Part shown: piece after piece, positions 16,012-23,945 of the stretch | Layout: each line of letters begins with the position of its first letter | How positions within the stretch are numbered: the first letter of the stretch is position 1 | DNA from: Corallincola platygyrae | GTDB taxonomy: Bacteria; Pseudomonadota; Gammaproteobacteria; Enterobacterales; Neiellaceae | Reading direction: 5' to 3' | Length of the DNA: 64,000 nucleotides | NCBI RefSeq assembly: GCF_039544265.1 | Contig: NZ_BAABLI010000005.1 | Span: 124,001-188,000, forward strand | Translations under genes and position numbers: made by a program | Notes under the pieces: model-generated | Database searches by the model: none | The model's input: only the letters and a program-made list of their open reading frames with translations | Told to the model about the DNA's origin: nothing

Positions 16012-16527
16012 ATGTTACCCATTCGCATCAGGCACTGGATTGTGAGCAATGGCCCGACACTCGCAAGCCGACCTTTGAACCTGACACCATTTGCACTTTA
16101 TAGACCTCTCATTGATCAGCTGCTTAAGACCCTTCTGGCAGAGCCTATTACCGAGGGAGAGTTGGACTTCTTGGAAGGACGTTGGCTGCAGGTTTCGATT
16201 TCTGACTTGAACTTGTCTTTTGCCGTGTCGGTTAATCAAGGACAGTTGTGTGTTTCACGTCAACGTACCGACAGTGATGTGTGCTTTTCTGCTGAGTTTA
16301 ATGATCTGCTTTTGGTTGCTGCCCGCCGACAGGACCCTGACACGCTATTTTTTCAACGAAAACTGGATATTAGCGGTGATACCGAGCTTGGATTAGAGGT
16401 AAAAAACCTTCTAGCGAGTCTGGATATGGAAGTTTTACCCGCTTGGATGCAAAAAAGCACTCAAAATGCTGCCAACTGGGTAGAACAGGCCCGCGAGCAT
16501 GATAAAAAGGTAATGCAGCCTGCCTAA
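16012..16527 (+). CDS. ubiT: Ubiquinone biosynthesis accessory factor UbiT (SCP2 domain)
   Basis: Lipid-binding accessory protein for anaerobic ubiquinone synthesis, 171 residues (E. coli UbiT/YhbT 174). A single SCP2 sterol-carrier domain spans about 30-150, with the family block FSAEFNDLLLVAARRQDPDTLFF and RKLDISGDTELGLEVKNLL. AAGGGGA precedes the ATG. The divergent arrangement ubiUV/ubiT is conserved in enterobacteria and supports the call. The 133-base gap between ubiU and ubiT must hold both promoters; I saw no convincing FNR site there. Confidence 0.94.
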   Translation: MLPIRIRHWIVSNGPTLASRPLNLTPFALYRPLIDQLLKTLLAEPITEGELDFLEGRWLQVSISDLNLSFAVSVNQGQLCVSRQRTDSDVCFSAEFNDLLLVAARRQDPDTLFFQRKLDISGDTELGLEVKNLLASLDMEVLPAWMQKSTQNAANWVEQAREHDKKVMQPA

Positions 16528-16668
16528 TAAATATAAAAAACTGCACATATAATGACCGGCTACTATTGATTTTTAGGTTTGTTTTGTTCCATTGACCAAA
16601 GAAAGTGCTCTAGGTAACAGTTATTGAAGCTGGTCGATCTCTACTTTAGCTGCTTATGGTTAAATGCC

Positions 16669-16684
16669 TGTCAAATTTGTGACA
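16669..16684. promoter_or_regulatory. Operator-like dyad upstream of the GH13 gene
   Basis: TGTCA-N6-TGACA perfect dyad with AT-rich spacer, 37 bases ahead of the GH13 start codon. No regulator is encoded next to it, so the binding protein is unknown. Confidence 0.3.
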
Positions 16685-16721
16685 CCTGTAAAATTTTTGC
16701 GGCTAAAACAGAGGACGCAGT

Positions 16722-18854
16722 ATGAAGTTCGAAAAGTCTTTGTTAGCGCTGGCATTGGCCGGCATTCTTACCGCTTGTGGCGGTGGCAGTAGCGGTGGCA
16801 GTGAGGATCCCGTTGACCCGCCTGTAGAGCCCCCTGTAGAGCCACCTATTGGTGAAGTTGTAGAGATATCTGTTGACCTGGCTAAGCGTCCACTGGATGA
16901 GCGCCTCTCTTGCTATAAAGCTTCTGGTGAAGAAGCCTGTAACCTGCGCATCTATCAGGTGATGGTTGAGTCTTTTATCGATGGTGACTCTAACTTTGAC
17001 TACAACACTGGATATGGTAACAGTCATCACAAAGGCGACATTCAGGGCATTATTAATTCCCTTGACTACGTTCAGTCGCTGGGCATGAACGCTATCTGGT
17101 TAACGCCAGTCTTCCAATCTAATACCAGTGATGCCCGTTTGAACGCGACAGGCTACTTTGCCGGTGATTACTTCAGCATTGATAGTAACTTTGGTACTAA
17201 AGAGCAGCTACAGACACTGGTCGACGAAGCTCATGCTCGCGGCTTGTATGTATTCCTGGACGGCGTATTCGGACACCACAGCGGCAATACTGAAGGCTCA
17301 CCTGAAGGTCGTTCACTAAGCACTGATGGTCCTGCTCAGGGTAGCGGTCAGGAAGCGGTTTACCCCGATGACCTGGACTTCTACATCGAGGTTGCTACCT
17401 ATTGGGTTAAAGAACTGAAAATCGATGGTTGGCGTCTGGACCAAGCGTACCAGGTGCCGGTTCAGTATTGGGATAACATCCGAACTGCTGTTGAAGATGC
17501 ATCTGCCACGGTAACTTACACCAATGCAGATGGTGAAGAGGTGAATCCTCTTGGCTACATGGTGGGTGAGATCTGGCGCAGTGCCAACGAGATCGCAGAT
17601 CAAGGTTACGGTCCGGCTAGCTCTCCAGCGCTTTACTCTAACTTTGATTTCCCAACTCGCTACTCTATGGTTCAGACCTTTGGTGTAGAAGAGAGTGGAA
17701 ATGGCGATCGCCCAGCAACTAATTTGGATTCTGGACTGCTTAACCTCTTGGCATACCCAGATCATGCTCAGCCAAACCTGATGATGGGTAACCACGACTT
17801 GGTGCGCTTTGGTGACCTGTTGGAACGTGGCGACCTTGCTTCTCCATCTGATGATGCTTATTGGGCGCGTCACAAAGCGGCCTTTGCCTTCATGGGAGCC
17901 TACTCAGGCCCAATTACTTTGTACTATAACGAAGAGATTGGTGCTGAAGTCCCAGGTTTTGCAGATCAAGTTGGCAACACTGTTTGTGCCGATCAAGGTT
18001 TGTGTGATGACCACGTTGCTCGTTCAAGTGCTCGTATTGAAGGCGTAGCCACTTTGGTTGGTGAAACACCAGTTGAGCTGAATGCACAAGAAGCGGATCT
18101 GAAAGACTTCGTTACCGATCTGATGACTGTTCGTGCGGCGAACCCAGCGCTTTATAACGGCTCTCGTACACACATCTATTCAGATGCGTATGTTTACATC
18201 GACCGTAAAGATGCTGGTGATAACAACGTGTTGGTAGTGATTAACACTAAAGACGTTGAAGCTAATATCACTCTTGCTGGCACTGCGATTGGTAGTGATG
18301 GTGACCTGATTGAACTGATCAGTGGTGGTACCGTTGCTCCGGCTGCGGGCGAATATGCGGTAACACTGCCTGCATTTGGCGTGGCGTATTATGATATTGC
18401 TTCTCCAACTGCTGAAGGTCCTCAACTGGGTACCGGTGATGATCTGACTGGTGAAGGTCCGCTGGCTGATTGTTCCGCGCCAGATGCCGGTGAAGCAGGT
18501 CCTCTGGGTGTCGATATGTTTATCCGAGGTACCTATGAAGGTGGTAACAACTTCGGTGCAACCCCAGATAGCCATAAGTTCAGCTACAAGGGTGACAGTA
18601 TCTATCAGGTTGTTATCTCTGAAGAGGCCAATACAGCATTTAACTTCAAGTTCGCTTCGAGTGATTGGAGTTCAGAGTTTGCCGTTGAAAACTCTGGTGC
18701 GGTTACGATTGGTACTGAGCAGACAATGGCTGTAGCTGCTGGTGCCGGTACCGAGTCAAGCATCTTCCTCCCTGAATCAGGCGACTATGTATACAGCTTC
18801 CGTATCAATGGCGCGCTTGACGGCGGTGAGATGATGGTAAGTCTGTGTGAGTAA
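16722..18854 (+). CDS. GH13 alpha-amylase-family lipoprotein
   Basis: Secreted glycoside hydrolase of 710 residues. A lipoprotein signal with lipobox LTAC (about 16-19) is followed by a glycine/serine stretch and a proline-rich PVEPPVEPP linker, so the enzyme is tethered to a membrane. The (beta/alpha)8 catalytic domain covers about 65-480: NAIWLTPVFQS, region I LDGVFGHHS (the usual Asn before His is Gly), region II GWRLDQ with the nucleophile Asp, region III MVGEIWRS with the acid/base Glu, and region IV GNHD. Beyond about 490 come an all-beta domain C and, from about 585, a C-terminal beta domain that may bind glycan. Action on alpha-glucans is likely; the exact specificity is unclear. Confidence 0.88.
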   Translation: MKFEKSLLALALAGILTACGGGSSGGSEDPVDPPVEPPVEPPIGEVVEISVDLAKRPLDERLSCYKASGEEACNLRIYQVMVESFIDGDSNFDYNTGYGNSHHKGDIQGIINSLDYVQSLGMNAIWLTPVFQSNTSDARLNATGYFAGDYFSIDSNFGTKEQLQTLVDEAHARGLYVFLDGVFGHHSGNTEGSPEGRSLSTDGPAQGSGQEAVYPDDLDFYIEVATYWVKELKIDGWRLDQAYQVPVQYWDNIRTAVEDASATVTYTNADGEEVNPLGYMVGEIWRSANEIADQGYGPASSPALYSNFDFPTRYSMVQTFGVEESGNGDRPATNLDSGLLNLLAYPDHAQPNLMMGNHDLVRFGDLLERGDLASPSDDAYWARHKAAFAFMGAYSGPITLYYNEEIGAEVPGFADQVGNTVCADQGLCDDHVARSSARIEGVATLVGETPVELNAQEADLKDFVTDLMTVRAANPALYNGSRTHIYSDAYVYIDRKDAGDNNVLVVINTKDVEANITLAGTAIGSDGDLIELISGGTVAPAAGEYAVTLPAFGVAYYDIASPTAEGPQLGTGDDLTGEGPLADCSAPDAGEAGPLGVDMFIRGTYEGGNNFGATPDSHKFSYKGDSIYQVVISEEANTAFNFKFASSDWSSEFAVENSGAVTIGTEQTMAVAAGAGTESSIFLPESGDYVYSFRINGALDGGEMMVSLCE

Positions 18855-18870
18855 TCACTGACGCTGACAG

Positions 18871-18901
18871 AAAAAAGGAGGTCATTCGACCTCCTTTTTT
18901 T
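18871..18901 (+). terminator. Intrinsic terminator after the GH13 gene
   Basis: AAAAAAGGAGGTC, loop ATTC, GACCTCCTTTTTTT: a 13-bp stem with a U-run, 16 bases after the stop. It may also end the convergent ferredoxin transcript. Confidence 0.92.
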
Positions 18902-18954
18902 ATGCCTCAGCACTAGCAGATTGCATTTATTGTTAGTTTGAAGTGTTTGTTGCG

Positions 18955-19212
18955 CTACTTTTTGATGTCGTAGAGACGGTCGAACTTATCCCATAACTGC
19001 TCTTCGCTTTCCTTGTGTTCAGGATCAGGAATGATGCAGTTCTTAATCGGGCAAACACTGACACAGGTGGGATCATCGTAATGGCCTAGGCATTCAGTAC
19101 AACGCTCGGGATCGATCTCATAAATTGATTCGCCCATCGCAATCGCGTCGTTGGGGCATTCCGGTTCGCACATGTCGCAATTGGTGCAGGTGTCGAGAAT
19201 TTTCAGTGCCAT
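18955..19212 (-). CDS. yfhL: YfhL-family 2[4Fe-4S] ferredoxin
   Basis: Small electron carrier of 85 residues. The first cluster motif CTNCDMCEPECP (about 9-20) and the second CTECLGHYDDPTCVSVCP with the long insertion typical of Alvin-type ferredoxins (Allochromatium fold) are complete, followed by an acidic C-terminal helix. E. coli YfhL is the nearest familiar relative (86 residues). It is a single-gene unit, divergent from the nickel SOD gene; its partner enzyme cannot be inferred. Confidence 0.93.
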   Translation of the reverse strand: MALKILDTCTNCDMCEPECPNDAIAMGESIYEIDPERCTECLGHYDDPTCVSVCPIKNCIIPDPEHKESEEQLWDKFDRLYDIKK

Positions 19213-19336
19213 GTTCTGTTAGCGCTATTAAACCAGTCGTTGGGAATTGAACTCACGCCATTATCTCAAATTAATCAATGTAAATCCTGCTCGGTTACAA
19301 AGCTCACAAATGGTGGAGTTGACAACCAGCTGCTAC

Positions 19337-19358
19337 TTTTTAGCTCTGGAGCTAAAAA
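19337..19358. promoter_or_regulatory. Perfect 10-bp dyad upstream of the nickel SOD gene
   Basis: TTTTTAGCTC-TG-GAGCTAAAAA is a near-continuous palindrome, 47 bases ahead of the sodN ATG. The two-base centre is too short for a stable RNA loop unless a few pairs open, so a DNA operator is likelier than a hairpin. A metal-responsive repressor is a reasonable guess, but no regulator gene is adjacent. Confidence 0.45.
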
Positions 19359-19405
19359 TTCCAACTGACTGAAAACTACTGCATAGATATTTCAAGGAGA
19401 GAAGC

Positions 19406-19864
19406 ATGAAAATTTTGGTTAGGAAGTGCCTAGTTATCATTGTGTTATTAACCGGCGCTATGGGTTCAAGCTATCTTTATGCACACTGCCAAATACCCTG
19501 TGGTATTTACGATGACCATGCACGGGTTAAAGCGATGTTTGAGGATGCGGCGACTGTCACCAAGGCGGTTAAATTGATGGCTGAGCTAAATACCAAAACG
19601 GACGTTCAGTCTAAAAACCAGTTAGTGCGCTGGATTAACAACAAGGAAATCCACGCTCAAAAAATCATTGAAACCATATCTGACTACTTCCTCACTCAAC
19701 GTGTTAAACCAAGTCAGAAAGACTATGCGGAGCGTTTAGCAAAGCACCATGCCGTTATTCTTACCGCAATGAAAGCGAAACAAAACTCTGATGCGGCGAG
19801 TGCCGAAGCGCTGGTGAAAGCGATCGAGGGCATTAAGGCTTATTACCCGGAGCATAAACACTAA
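19406..19864 (+). CDS. sodN: Nickel superoxide dismutase with Sec signal peptide
   Basis: Ni-SOD disproportionates superoxide at a nickel ion held by the N-terminal hook. The 152-residue precursor has a Sec-type signal (about 1-26, ending SYLYA) directly followed by HCQIPCGIYDD, which matches the hook HCxxPCGxY: His27, Cys28 and Cys32 are the nickel ligands. Signal peptidase I cleavage after Ala26 would expose His27 as residue 1, giving a mature helical protein of 126 residues (characterised SodN about 117). Actinobacterial enzymes instead need the protease SodX to make this N-terminus; none is adjacent. AAGGAGAG precedes the ATG. The neighbouring hyp genes are also nickel-related. Confidence 0.9.
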   Translation: MKILVRKCLVIIVLLTGAMGSSYLYAHCQIPCGIYDDHARVKAMFEDAATVTKAVKLMAELNTKTDVQSKNQLVRWINNKEIHAQKIIETISDYFLTQRVKPSQKDYAERLAKHHAVILTAMKAKQNSDAASAEALVKAIEGIKAYYPEHKH

Positions 19865-19887
19865 TAGAGCCAGGTAAGTGTTTAAAG

Positions 19888-19912
19888 AAGGCGTCACTAC
19901 GGCGCCTTTTTT
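19888..19912 (+). terminator. Intrinsic terminator between sodN and hypE
   Basis: AAGGCG (19888-19893) pairs with CGCCTT around a nine-base loop and is followed by TTTT. It lies 24 bases after sodN and 34 bases beyond the end of the convergent hypE. Confidence 0.8.
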
Positions 19913-19945
19913 GTTATTTTACAAAAGCAAAAATCGTCATTGGTG

Positions 19946-20965
19946 TTAGCAAATTCGCGGTAACAGCTCGCCATCGGCCGGGGCCAAAGCGCGTTTCACT
20001 CCCAGTGATGATTCGATAATCACGGGGGAGGGAGCCGAGGTAATGACTCTGCCAATCATGGCTGCTTGGTCTCCTGCTGGATGGTTTCGCATGGCTGCCA
20101 GGCAATCTTCGCTGTGTTGAGCCGAAACAACAGCGATAAGTCGCCCCTCACAAGCAAGATGCAGAGGATTAAAGCCCAGTAGCTCACACATTGCGTTTAC
20201 CGGGGCTGAGACTGGAATGTCTTGTTCTGACAACAATATGGAAAGTCTGCTCGCGGTGGCAAATTCATGCAGTACGGCTGCGACGCCACCGCGGGTGGCA
20301 TCCCGCAACGATTTAACTCCGGGAATAGCAGCCAACATGGCGCAGACAAGTTGATGCAAGGGTTGGCAGTCTGACGCTATATCTGCATCTAAGGATAAGT
20401 CTTCGCGGCAGCTGATGATGGTTGCGCCATGCTCGCCTATAGGCCCGCTGACCAAAACATGGTCGCCTTCTGCGATCCTGTGCGTGCCAAGGTCGACCCC
20501 TGAAGCAATAACGCCCAGTCCACTTGTGTTGATATAGAGTTGATCAGCTTGGCCCTTTGGCACCACCTTAGTGTCGCCTGTGACAATTTGAACGCCAGCT
20601 GCACTCGCTGCCCTGGCCATGGATTGACACAGGGTTTGCAATTGCGACTGGAGCAATCCCTCCTCAATAACCATGGCGCAGCTCAAAACCTTGGGAACAG
20701 CACCACTCATGGCAACGTCGTTGACGGTGCCGTTTACTGCCAGGGTAGCAATGTCTCCTCCGGGGAATGTCAGCGGTGAGACCACGAAGGTATCGGTGCT
20801 AAAGGCCAGTCGTTCACCCGGTTGCAGTTGCCAGTTGAGTCGCGCCTGGTCTTCCATGGTCGCCAACTGACTATTATCAAACGTGGGTAGAAACATCTCT
20901 TGAATGAGGCGCTGCATCTCGGCACTGCCACCACCGTGGGCGAGCGTTATTCTGTCCGATGTCAT
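19946..20965 (-). CDS. hypE: Hydrogenase maturation protein HypE (carbamoyl dehydratase)
   Basis: Converts the carbamoyl group received from HypF to cyanide on its C-terminal cysteine for the Fe(CN)2CO site of [NiFe]-hydrogenase. From ATG 20965 it has 339 residues, starting MTSDRITLAHGGGSAEMQRLI as HypE proteins do. The frame runs upstream to 21079, but that part overlaps hypD. The start overlaps the hypD stop as ATGA. AIR-synthase-like fold blocks GDIATLAVNGTVNDVAMSGA and RDATRGGVAAVLHEFA are present. The C-terminus ends in PRIC, the carbamoylated cysteine motif. Last gene of the leftward hyp operon. Confidence 0.96.
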   Translation of the reverse strand: MTSDRITLAHGGGSAEMQRLIQEMFLPTFDNSQLATMEDQARLNWQLQPGERLAFSTDTFVVSPLTFPGGDIATLAVNGTVNDVAMSGAVPKVLSCAMVIEEGLLQSQLQTLCQSMARAASAAGVQIVTGDTKVVPKGQADQLYINTSGLGVIASGVDLGTHRIAEGDHVLVSGPIGEHGATIISCREDLSLDADIASDCQPLHQLVCAMLAAIPGVKSLRDATRGGVAAVLHEFATASRLSILLSEQDIPVSAPVNAMCELLGFNPLHLACEGRLIAVVSAQHSEDCLAAMRNHPAGDQAAMIGRVITSAPSPVIIESSLGVKRALAPADGELLPRIC

Positions 20966-22083
20966 AGCTCTACCTCTTGCTGGCGATATTGCCAATGTGC
21001 AGCGCAGGCTCCCTCCTCGGATACCATGAGTGCGCCTGCCGGATGCGTGGGTTTGCAGGCCCGCCCAAACAAAGGGCATTCATCAGGCGTCAGCTTTCCG
21101 CACAACACATCTGCACAGTGGCAGGGTGTGTGGTCAACGGTTTCCTCCTGGTCAGGCGTAGAAATAAGTCGGGTCGCATCGAAACGTTGGTAAGCCTTCA
21201 CCAGTTGGTAACCACTGTGCCGCAACTTGCCCAGCCCCCGCCATTCCGTTGTTTCTGCCAGCTCAAATACACGGTCAATGGTGGTTTGTGCAGCGCGATT
21301 GCCGAAAACCTGTACCGCTCTTGTGTACTGGTTCTCAACCTCAGCTTTTCCTCGCTGCAGTTGGCGTAGCAGCATCAGGGTCGACTGCAGTATGTCTGCT
21401 GGCTCAAACCCACTGATCACCACAGGTTTATGGTAGGTGGCAGCAACGGATAAATAGGGCAATGCGCCGGTAATAGTGCTGACATGGCCGGGTGCAATAA
21501 ACGCGTCTATCGCCGTGTCCTTTTCTTCCAGCAGCGCCAATAAAGGCGGCTCGATACACACATGATGTACAAGCAGATGGAAGTTTGAAACTTGCCGTTT
21601 ATCCGCAGCTAGTAGCGTTGCCGCCGTGGCCGGGATCGTGGTTTCAAAACCGATGGCGAGAAAGACCACCTGACGCTCAGGATTATTGAGTGCGACAGCG
21701 AGAGCGTCCCGTGGCGAATAGACAATGCGTACATCAGCACCCTGTTCGCGAGCCTGGATCAGGCTGCCTGATGAACCAGGAACCCGCATAACGTCGCCAT
21801 AGCTACATAGGATAACGTCGGGCTTGAGCGCCAAGGCGAATGCCTGATCAATGACCTGTATGGGTAAGACACAAACAGGGCATCCTGGGCCATGGATGAA
21901 CTCGATCTCTTTGGGTAGTAATTTGTCGAGACCAAAGCGGTAGATCGCTCGGGTATGGCCACCACATACTTCCATTATTTGCCAGGGGCGGCAGCGGGGG
22001 GGGATATCATCAAGCTGATGCTTGATCGCGCCAAGCAGCTGTTTGATTACCTCGCTATCACGGTATTCATCAACAAACTTCAT
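20962..22083 (-). CDS. hypD: Hydrogenase maturation protein HypD
   Basis: Iron-sulfur scaffold that with HypC assembles the Fe(CN)2CO group; 373 residues, as in E. coli. The family blocks MEVCGGHTRAIYRFGLD, FIHGPGCPVCVLP (catalytic Cys pair), IGFETTIPATA and the C-terminal Cys-rich region DHTPCHCADVLCGKLTPDEC for the [4Fe-4S] cluster are complete. The end overlaps hypE by four bases and the start overlaps hypC by four, consistent with translational coupling. Confidence 0.97.
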   Translation of the reverse strand: MKFVDEYRDSEVIKQLLGAIKHQLDDIPPRCRPWQIMEVCGGHTRAIYRFGLDKLLPKEIEFIHGPGCPVCVLPIQVIDQAFALALKPDVILCSYGDVMRVPGSSGSLIQAREQGADVRIVYSPRDALAVALNNPERQVVFLAIGFETTIPATAATLLAADKRQVSNFHLLVHHVCIEPPLLALLEEKDTAIDAFIAPGHVSTITGALPYLSVAATYHKPVVISGFEPADILQSTLMLLRQLQRGKAEVENQYTRAVQVFGNRAAQTTIDRVFELAETTEWRGLGKLRHSGYQLVKAYQRFDATRLISTPDQEETVDHTPCHCADVLCGKLTPDECPLFGRACKPTHPAGALMVSEEGACAAHWQYRQQEVEL

Positions 22084-22361
22084 TTATCCGTTCCAGGCAG
22101 TTCCAAGTGTGTTGAATTTGCTGGCTGGCCATCCAGTTCGGCGATAAGTGCCAGAGTCTGTTTTGCTTCCACTTCGTCTATCAGTGCGAGGGCGAAGCCC
22201 ACATGAAATAGCACCCAACGCCCCTCTAAAGGTGTATTCGGGTGTTCCAGTAGTAAGCAGCTGATATCCACTTCTCGCCTGACACCGCCGCAGTCCGCCA
22301 GGGCCAGGCCATTTTCGGCATCGGTTATATGCAGCAGCTTGCCAGGGAGCGCCAGACACAT
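22080..22361 (-). CDS. hypC: Hydrogenase maturation chaperone HypC
   Basis: HypC/HybG-family chaperone of 93 residues that binds HypD and delivers the iron ligand group to the large subunit. The start is set at 22361 so that the protein begins MCLALPGK; the essential Cys becomes N-terminal after Met removal. Three codons upstream another start (22370) would add MTD and overlap hypB. The conserved ADCGGVRREVDISCLL and VGFALALIDEVEA segments are present. The slightly longer C-terminal tail after residue 75 is not a motif I recognise. Confidence 0.93.
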   Translation of the reverse strand: MCLALPGKLLHITDAENGLALADCGGVRREVDISCLLLEHPNTPLEGRWVLFHVGFALALIDEVEAKQTLALIAELDGQPANSTHLELPGTDK

Positions 22362-22362
22362 A

Positions 22363-23064
22363 TCAGTCACCCTGAAGCTGACAAAGCCAGTTCAGCCAAT
22401 CTTCAATACCAGCGCCCGTTTTTGCTGAAAGCTGAATCACGGCAATGTCAGGGTTTAACCTCCTCGCATAGGTGACACATCCGTCGACATTAAAGTCTAC
22501 ATAGGGCAGCAGATCCGTTTTGGTGATGACCAGCAGGTCCGCCTGATGGAAAATGTGTGGATACTTGAGGGGCTTGTCATCTCCCTCAGTGACAGAAAGT
22601 AAAGCGACTACTGCAGTCTCTCCCAGTTCAAAGTGGGCGGGGCAGATCAGGTTGCCTACATTTTCGATAAACAGCAGGCCGCCATCCTCTAACGGCAGTT
22701 GGTGTAAGGCATTGTGCACCATTTGTGCATCAAGGTGGCAGGCGCTGCCTGTTTGGATCTGTACTGCCGGCACGCCGACTGCTCGGATACGGTTGGCGTC
22801 TCGCTCTGTGTGTTGATCGCCTTCTACGACTGACGTTGGGAACCGGCCCTGGAGCTGCTTTAGGGTTTCGACCAGCAGTGTTGTTTTTCCTGCCCCGGGA
22901 CTGGATATTAGGTTGATCGCTGACACGCCAGCCCGCTCGAGCATATTGCGATTGTGCTGCGCAGCGGTGCGATTCGCCTGCATTAAATCATGGTTAAGAT
23001 CTTCGGTTTTTGAGCTGTTGTCTGTGACTGCCTCAGCTTGTTCACAGCCGCAATGGTCGCACAT
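22363..23064 (-). CDS. hypB: Hydrogenase/urease nickel-incorporation GTPase HypB
   Basis: GTPase that with HypA inserts nickel into the hydrogenase large subunit; 233 residues. The N-terminus MCDHCGC is the CxxCGC high-affinity nickel site seen in E. coli HypB. The P-loop SSPGAGKTTLLVET, the metal-binding GACHLD-type segment (here GSACHLDAQMVHNAL), ENVGNLICPAHFELGE and the NKxD equivalent TKTDLLPY are visible. No histidine-rich nickel store is present. One base separates its stop from hypC; hypA is 16 bases upstream. Confidence 0.96.
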   Translation of the reverse strand: MCDHCGCEQAEAVTDNSSKTEDLNHDLMQANRTAAQHNRNMLERAGVSAINLISSPGAGKTTLLVETLKQLQGRFPTSVVEGDQHTERDANRIRAVGVPAVQIQTGSACHLDAQMVHNALHQLPLEDGGLLFIENVGNLICPAHFELGETAVVALLSVTEGDDKPLKYPHIFHQADLLVITKTDLLPYVDFNVDGCVTYARRLNPDIAVIQLSAKTGAGIEDWLNWLCQLQGD

Positions 23065-23080
23065 ATCTGCCTCCTAGCGG

Positions 23081-23428
23081 TTACGGCCCATCTGTTTGCA
23101 CGGATTTAATTATCAACTCTTCGGTTTCACTTAGGTCTCTAAGCTCACTCTCACATTGGGGACAAAAATCCATCCAGTTAGTTACAGTGTAGTTGTTACC
23201 GCAATTGCGGCAGTGCGCCTGTGCTGGGGCTCTTTCTATCGCGAGTTTCGCCCCCTGCAGCAGAGGCGAATGTGCGACTGCCTCAAAACAAAACTCTAAT
23301 GCATCGGGCTCGACGCAGGTCAGGCAGCCAATACGCAGATTTATCTGTCTGATCTTCACAACTGAGCTCGATTTCGCCCAGGCTTCAAGGGTTTCGCATA
23401 GTTGGCGACACAGGGTTAACTCATGCAT
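23081..23428 (-). CDS. hypA: Hydrogenase nickel-incorporation protein HypA
   Basis: Nickel chaperone of 115 residues partnering HypB. The N-terminal Met-His-Glu (MHELTLCRQL) provides the nickel site; the zinc site is formed by two CxxC pairs, CRNCG and CPQCE, with the usual spacing. Its start overlaps the end of the upstream maturation protease by 13 bases. Confidence 0.95.
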   Translation of the reverse strand: MHELTLCRQLCETLEAWAKSSSVVKIRQINLRIGCLTCVEPDALEFCFEAVAHSPLLQGAKLAIERAPAQAHCRNCGNNYTVTNWMDFCPQCESELRDLSETEELIIKSVQTDGP

Positions 23429-23943
23429 AAAATCGCTCGGTCGCCTCTATTATCCGTTGGTGAATCGAGCAGCTGAAGAAGCTGGTCAATGGCCTCGGGC
23501 AACAACGCTTGTACCTCAGGGGAAAGCGTTGAGCCGAGGGATGTGTCTACCACCGAGGCGCCCAGTAGCGTGATGCGGGTAGGGCACTGCCCCAGTGGTT
23601 CAAGCAGTTGCAATAGGGGCAATAGCTGAAACTGGTGCGTTGAAAAGCTACACGGGTGGTTTTGCATGAAGGGCTGTTGCAGCTCTGCGAGTACTATTTG
23701 CCCCGGATTTCCCGGGTCATTGACTGCGTCGACGATAATCAGCCAGTCAGCTTGCGCGATTCGCTCGCTATGGGCCAGCAGGGATAGCCCAGCATTAACA
23801 AAGCTGGCGTATTGTTCGACTTTAGCCAGTAGTGAAGGATGTTGTGACATTAGCTCATACAGTGCCGGTCCAAATCCATCGTCTCCCTGTTCGCGATTTC
23901 CCAAGGCAAGTATCAGTATGTTTGGCGGAACGGACTTATTCAT
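23416..23943 (-). CDS. Hydrogenase maturation protease
   Basis: HyaD/HybD/HycI-family endopeptidase that removes the C-terminal extension of the large subunit after nickel insertion; 175 residues. The signature LALGNREQGDDGFGPALYEL carries the first acidic nickel ligand, and WLIIVDAVNDPGNPG the second Asp; a His lies in FSTHQFQLLPLL. Because it sits in the hyp operon facing hydBGDA, its substrate is presumably the HydA encoded at 29237-30553, whose C-terminus has the cleavable tail. Two bases separate it from hypF. Confidence 0.9.
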   Translation of the reverse strand: MNKSVPPNILILALGNREQGDDGFGPALYELMSQHPSLLAKVEQYASFVNAGLSLLAHSERIAQADWLIIVDAVNDPGNPGQIVLAELQQPFMQNHPCSFSTHQFQLLPLLQLLEPLGQCPTRITLLGASVVDTSLGSTLSPEVQALLPEAIDQLLQLLDSPTDNRGDRAILCMS

Positions 23944-23945
23944 GC

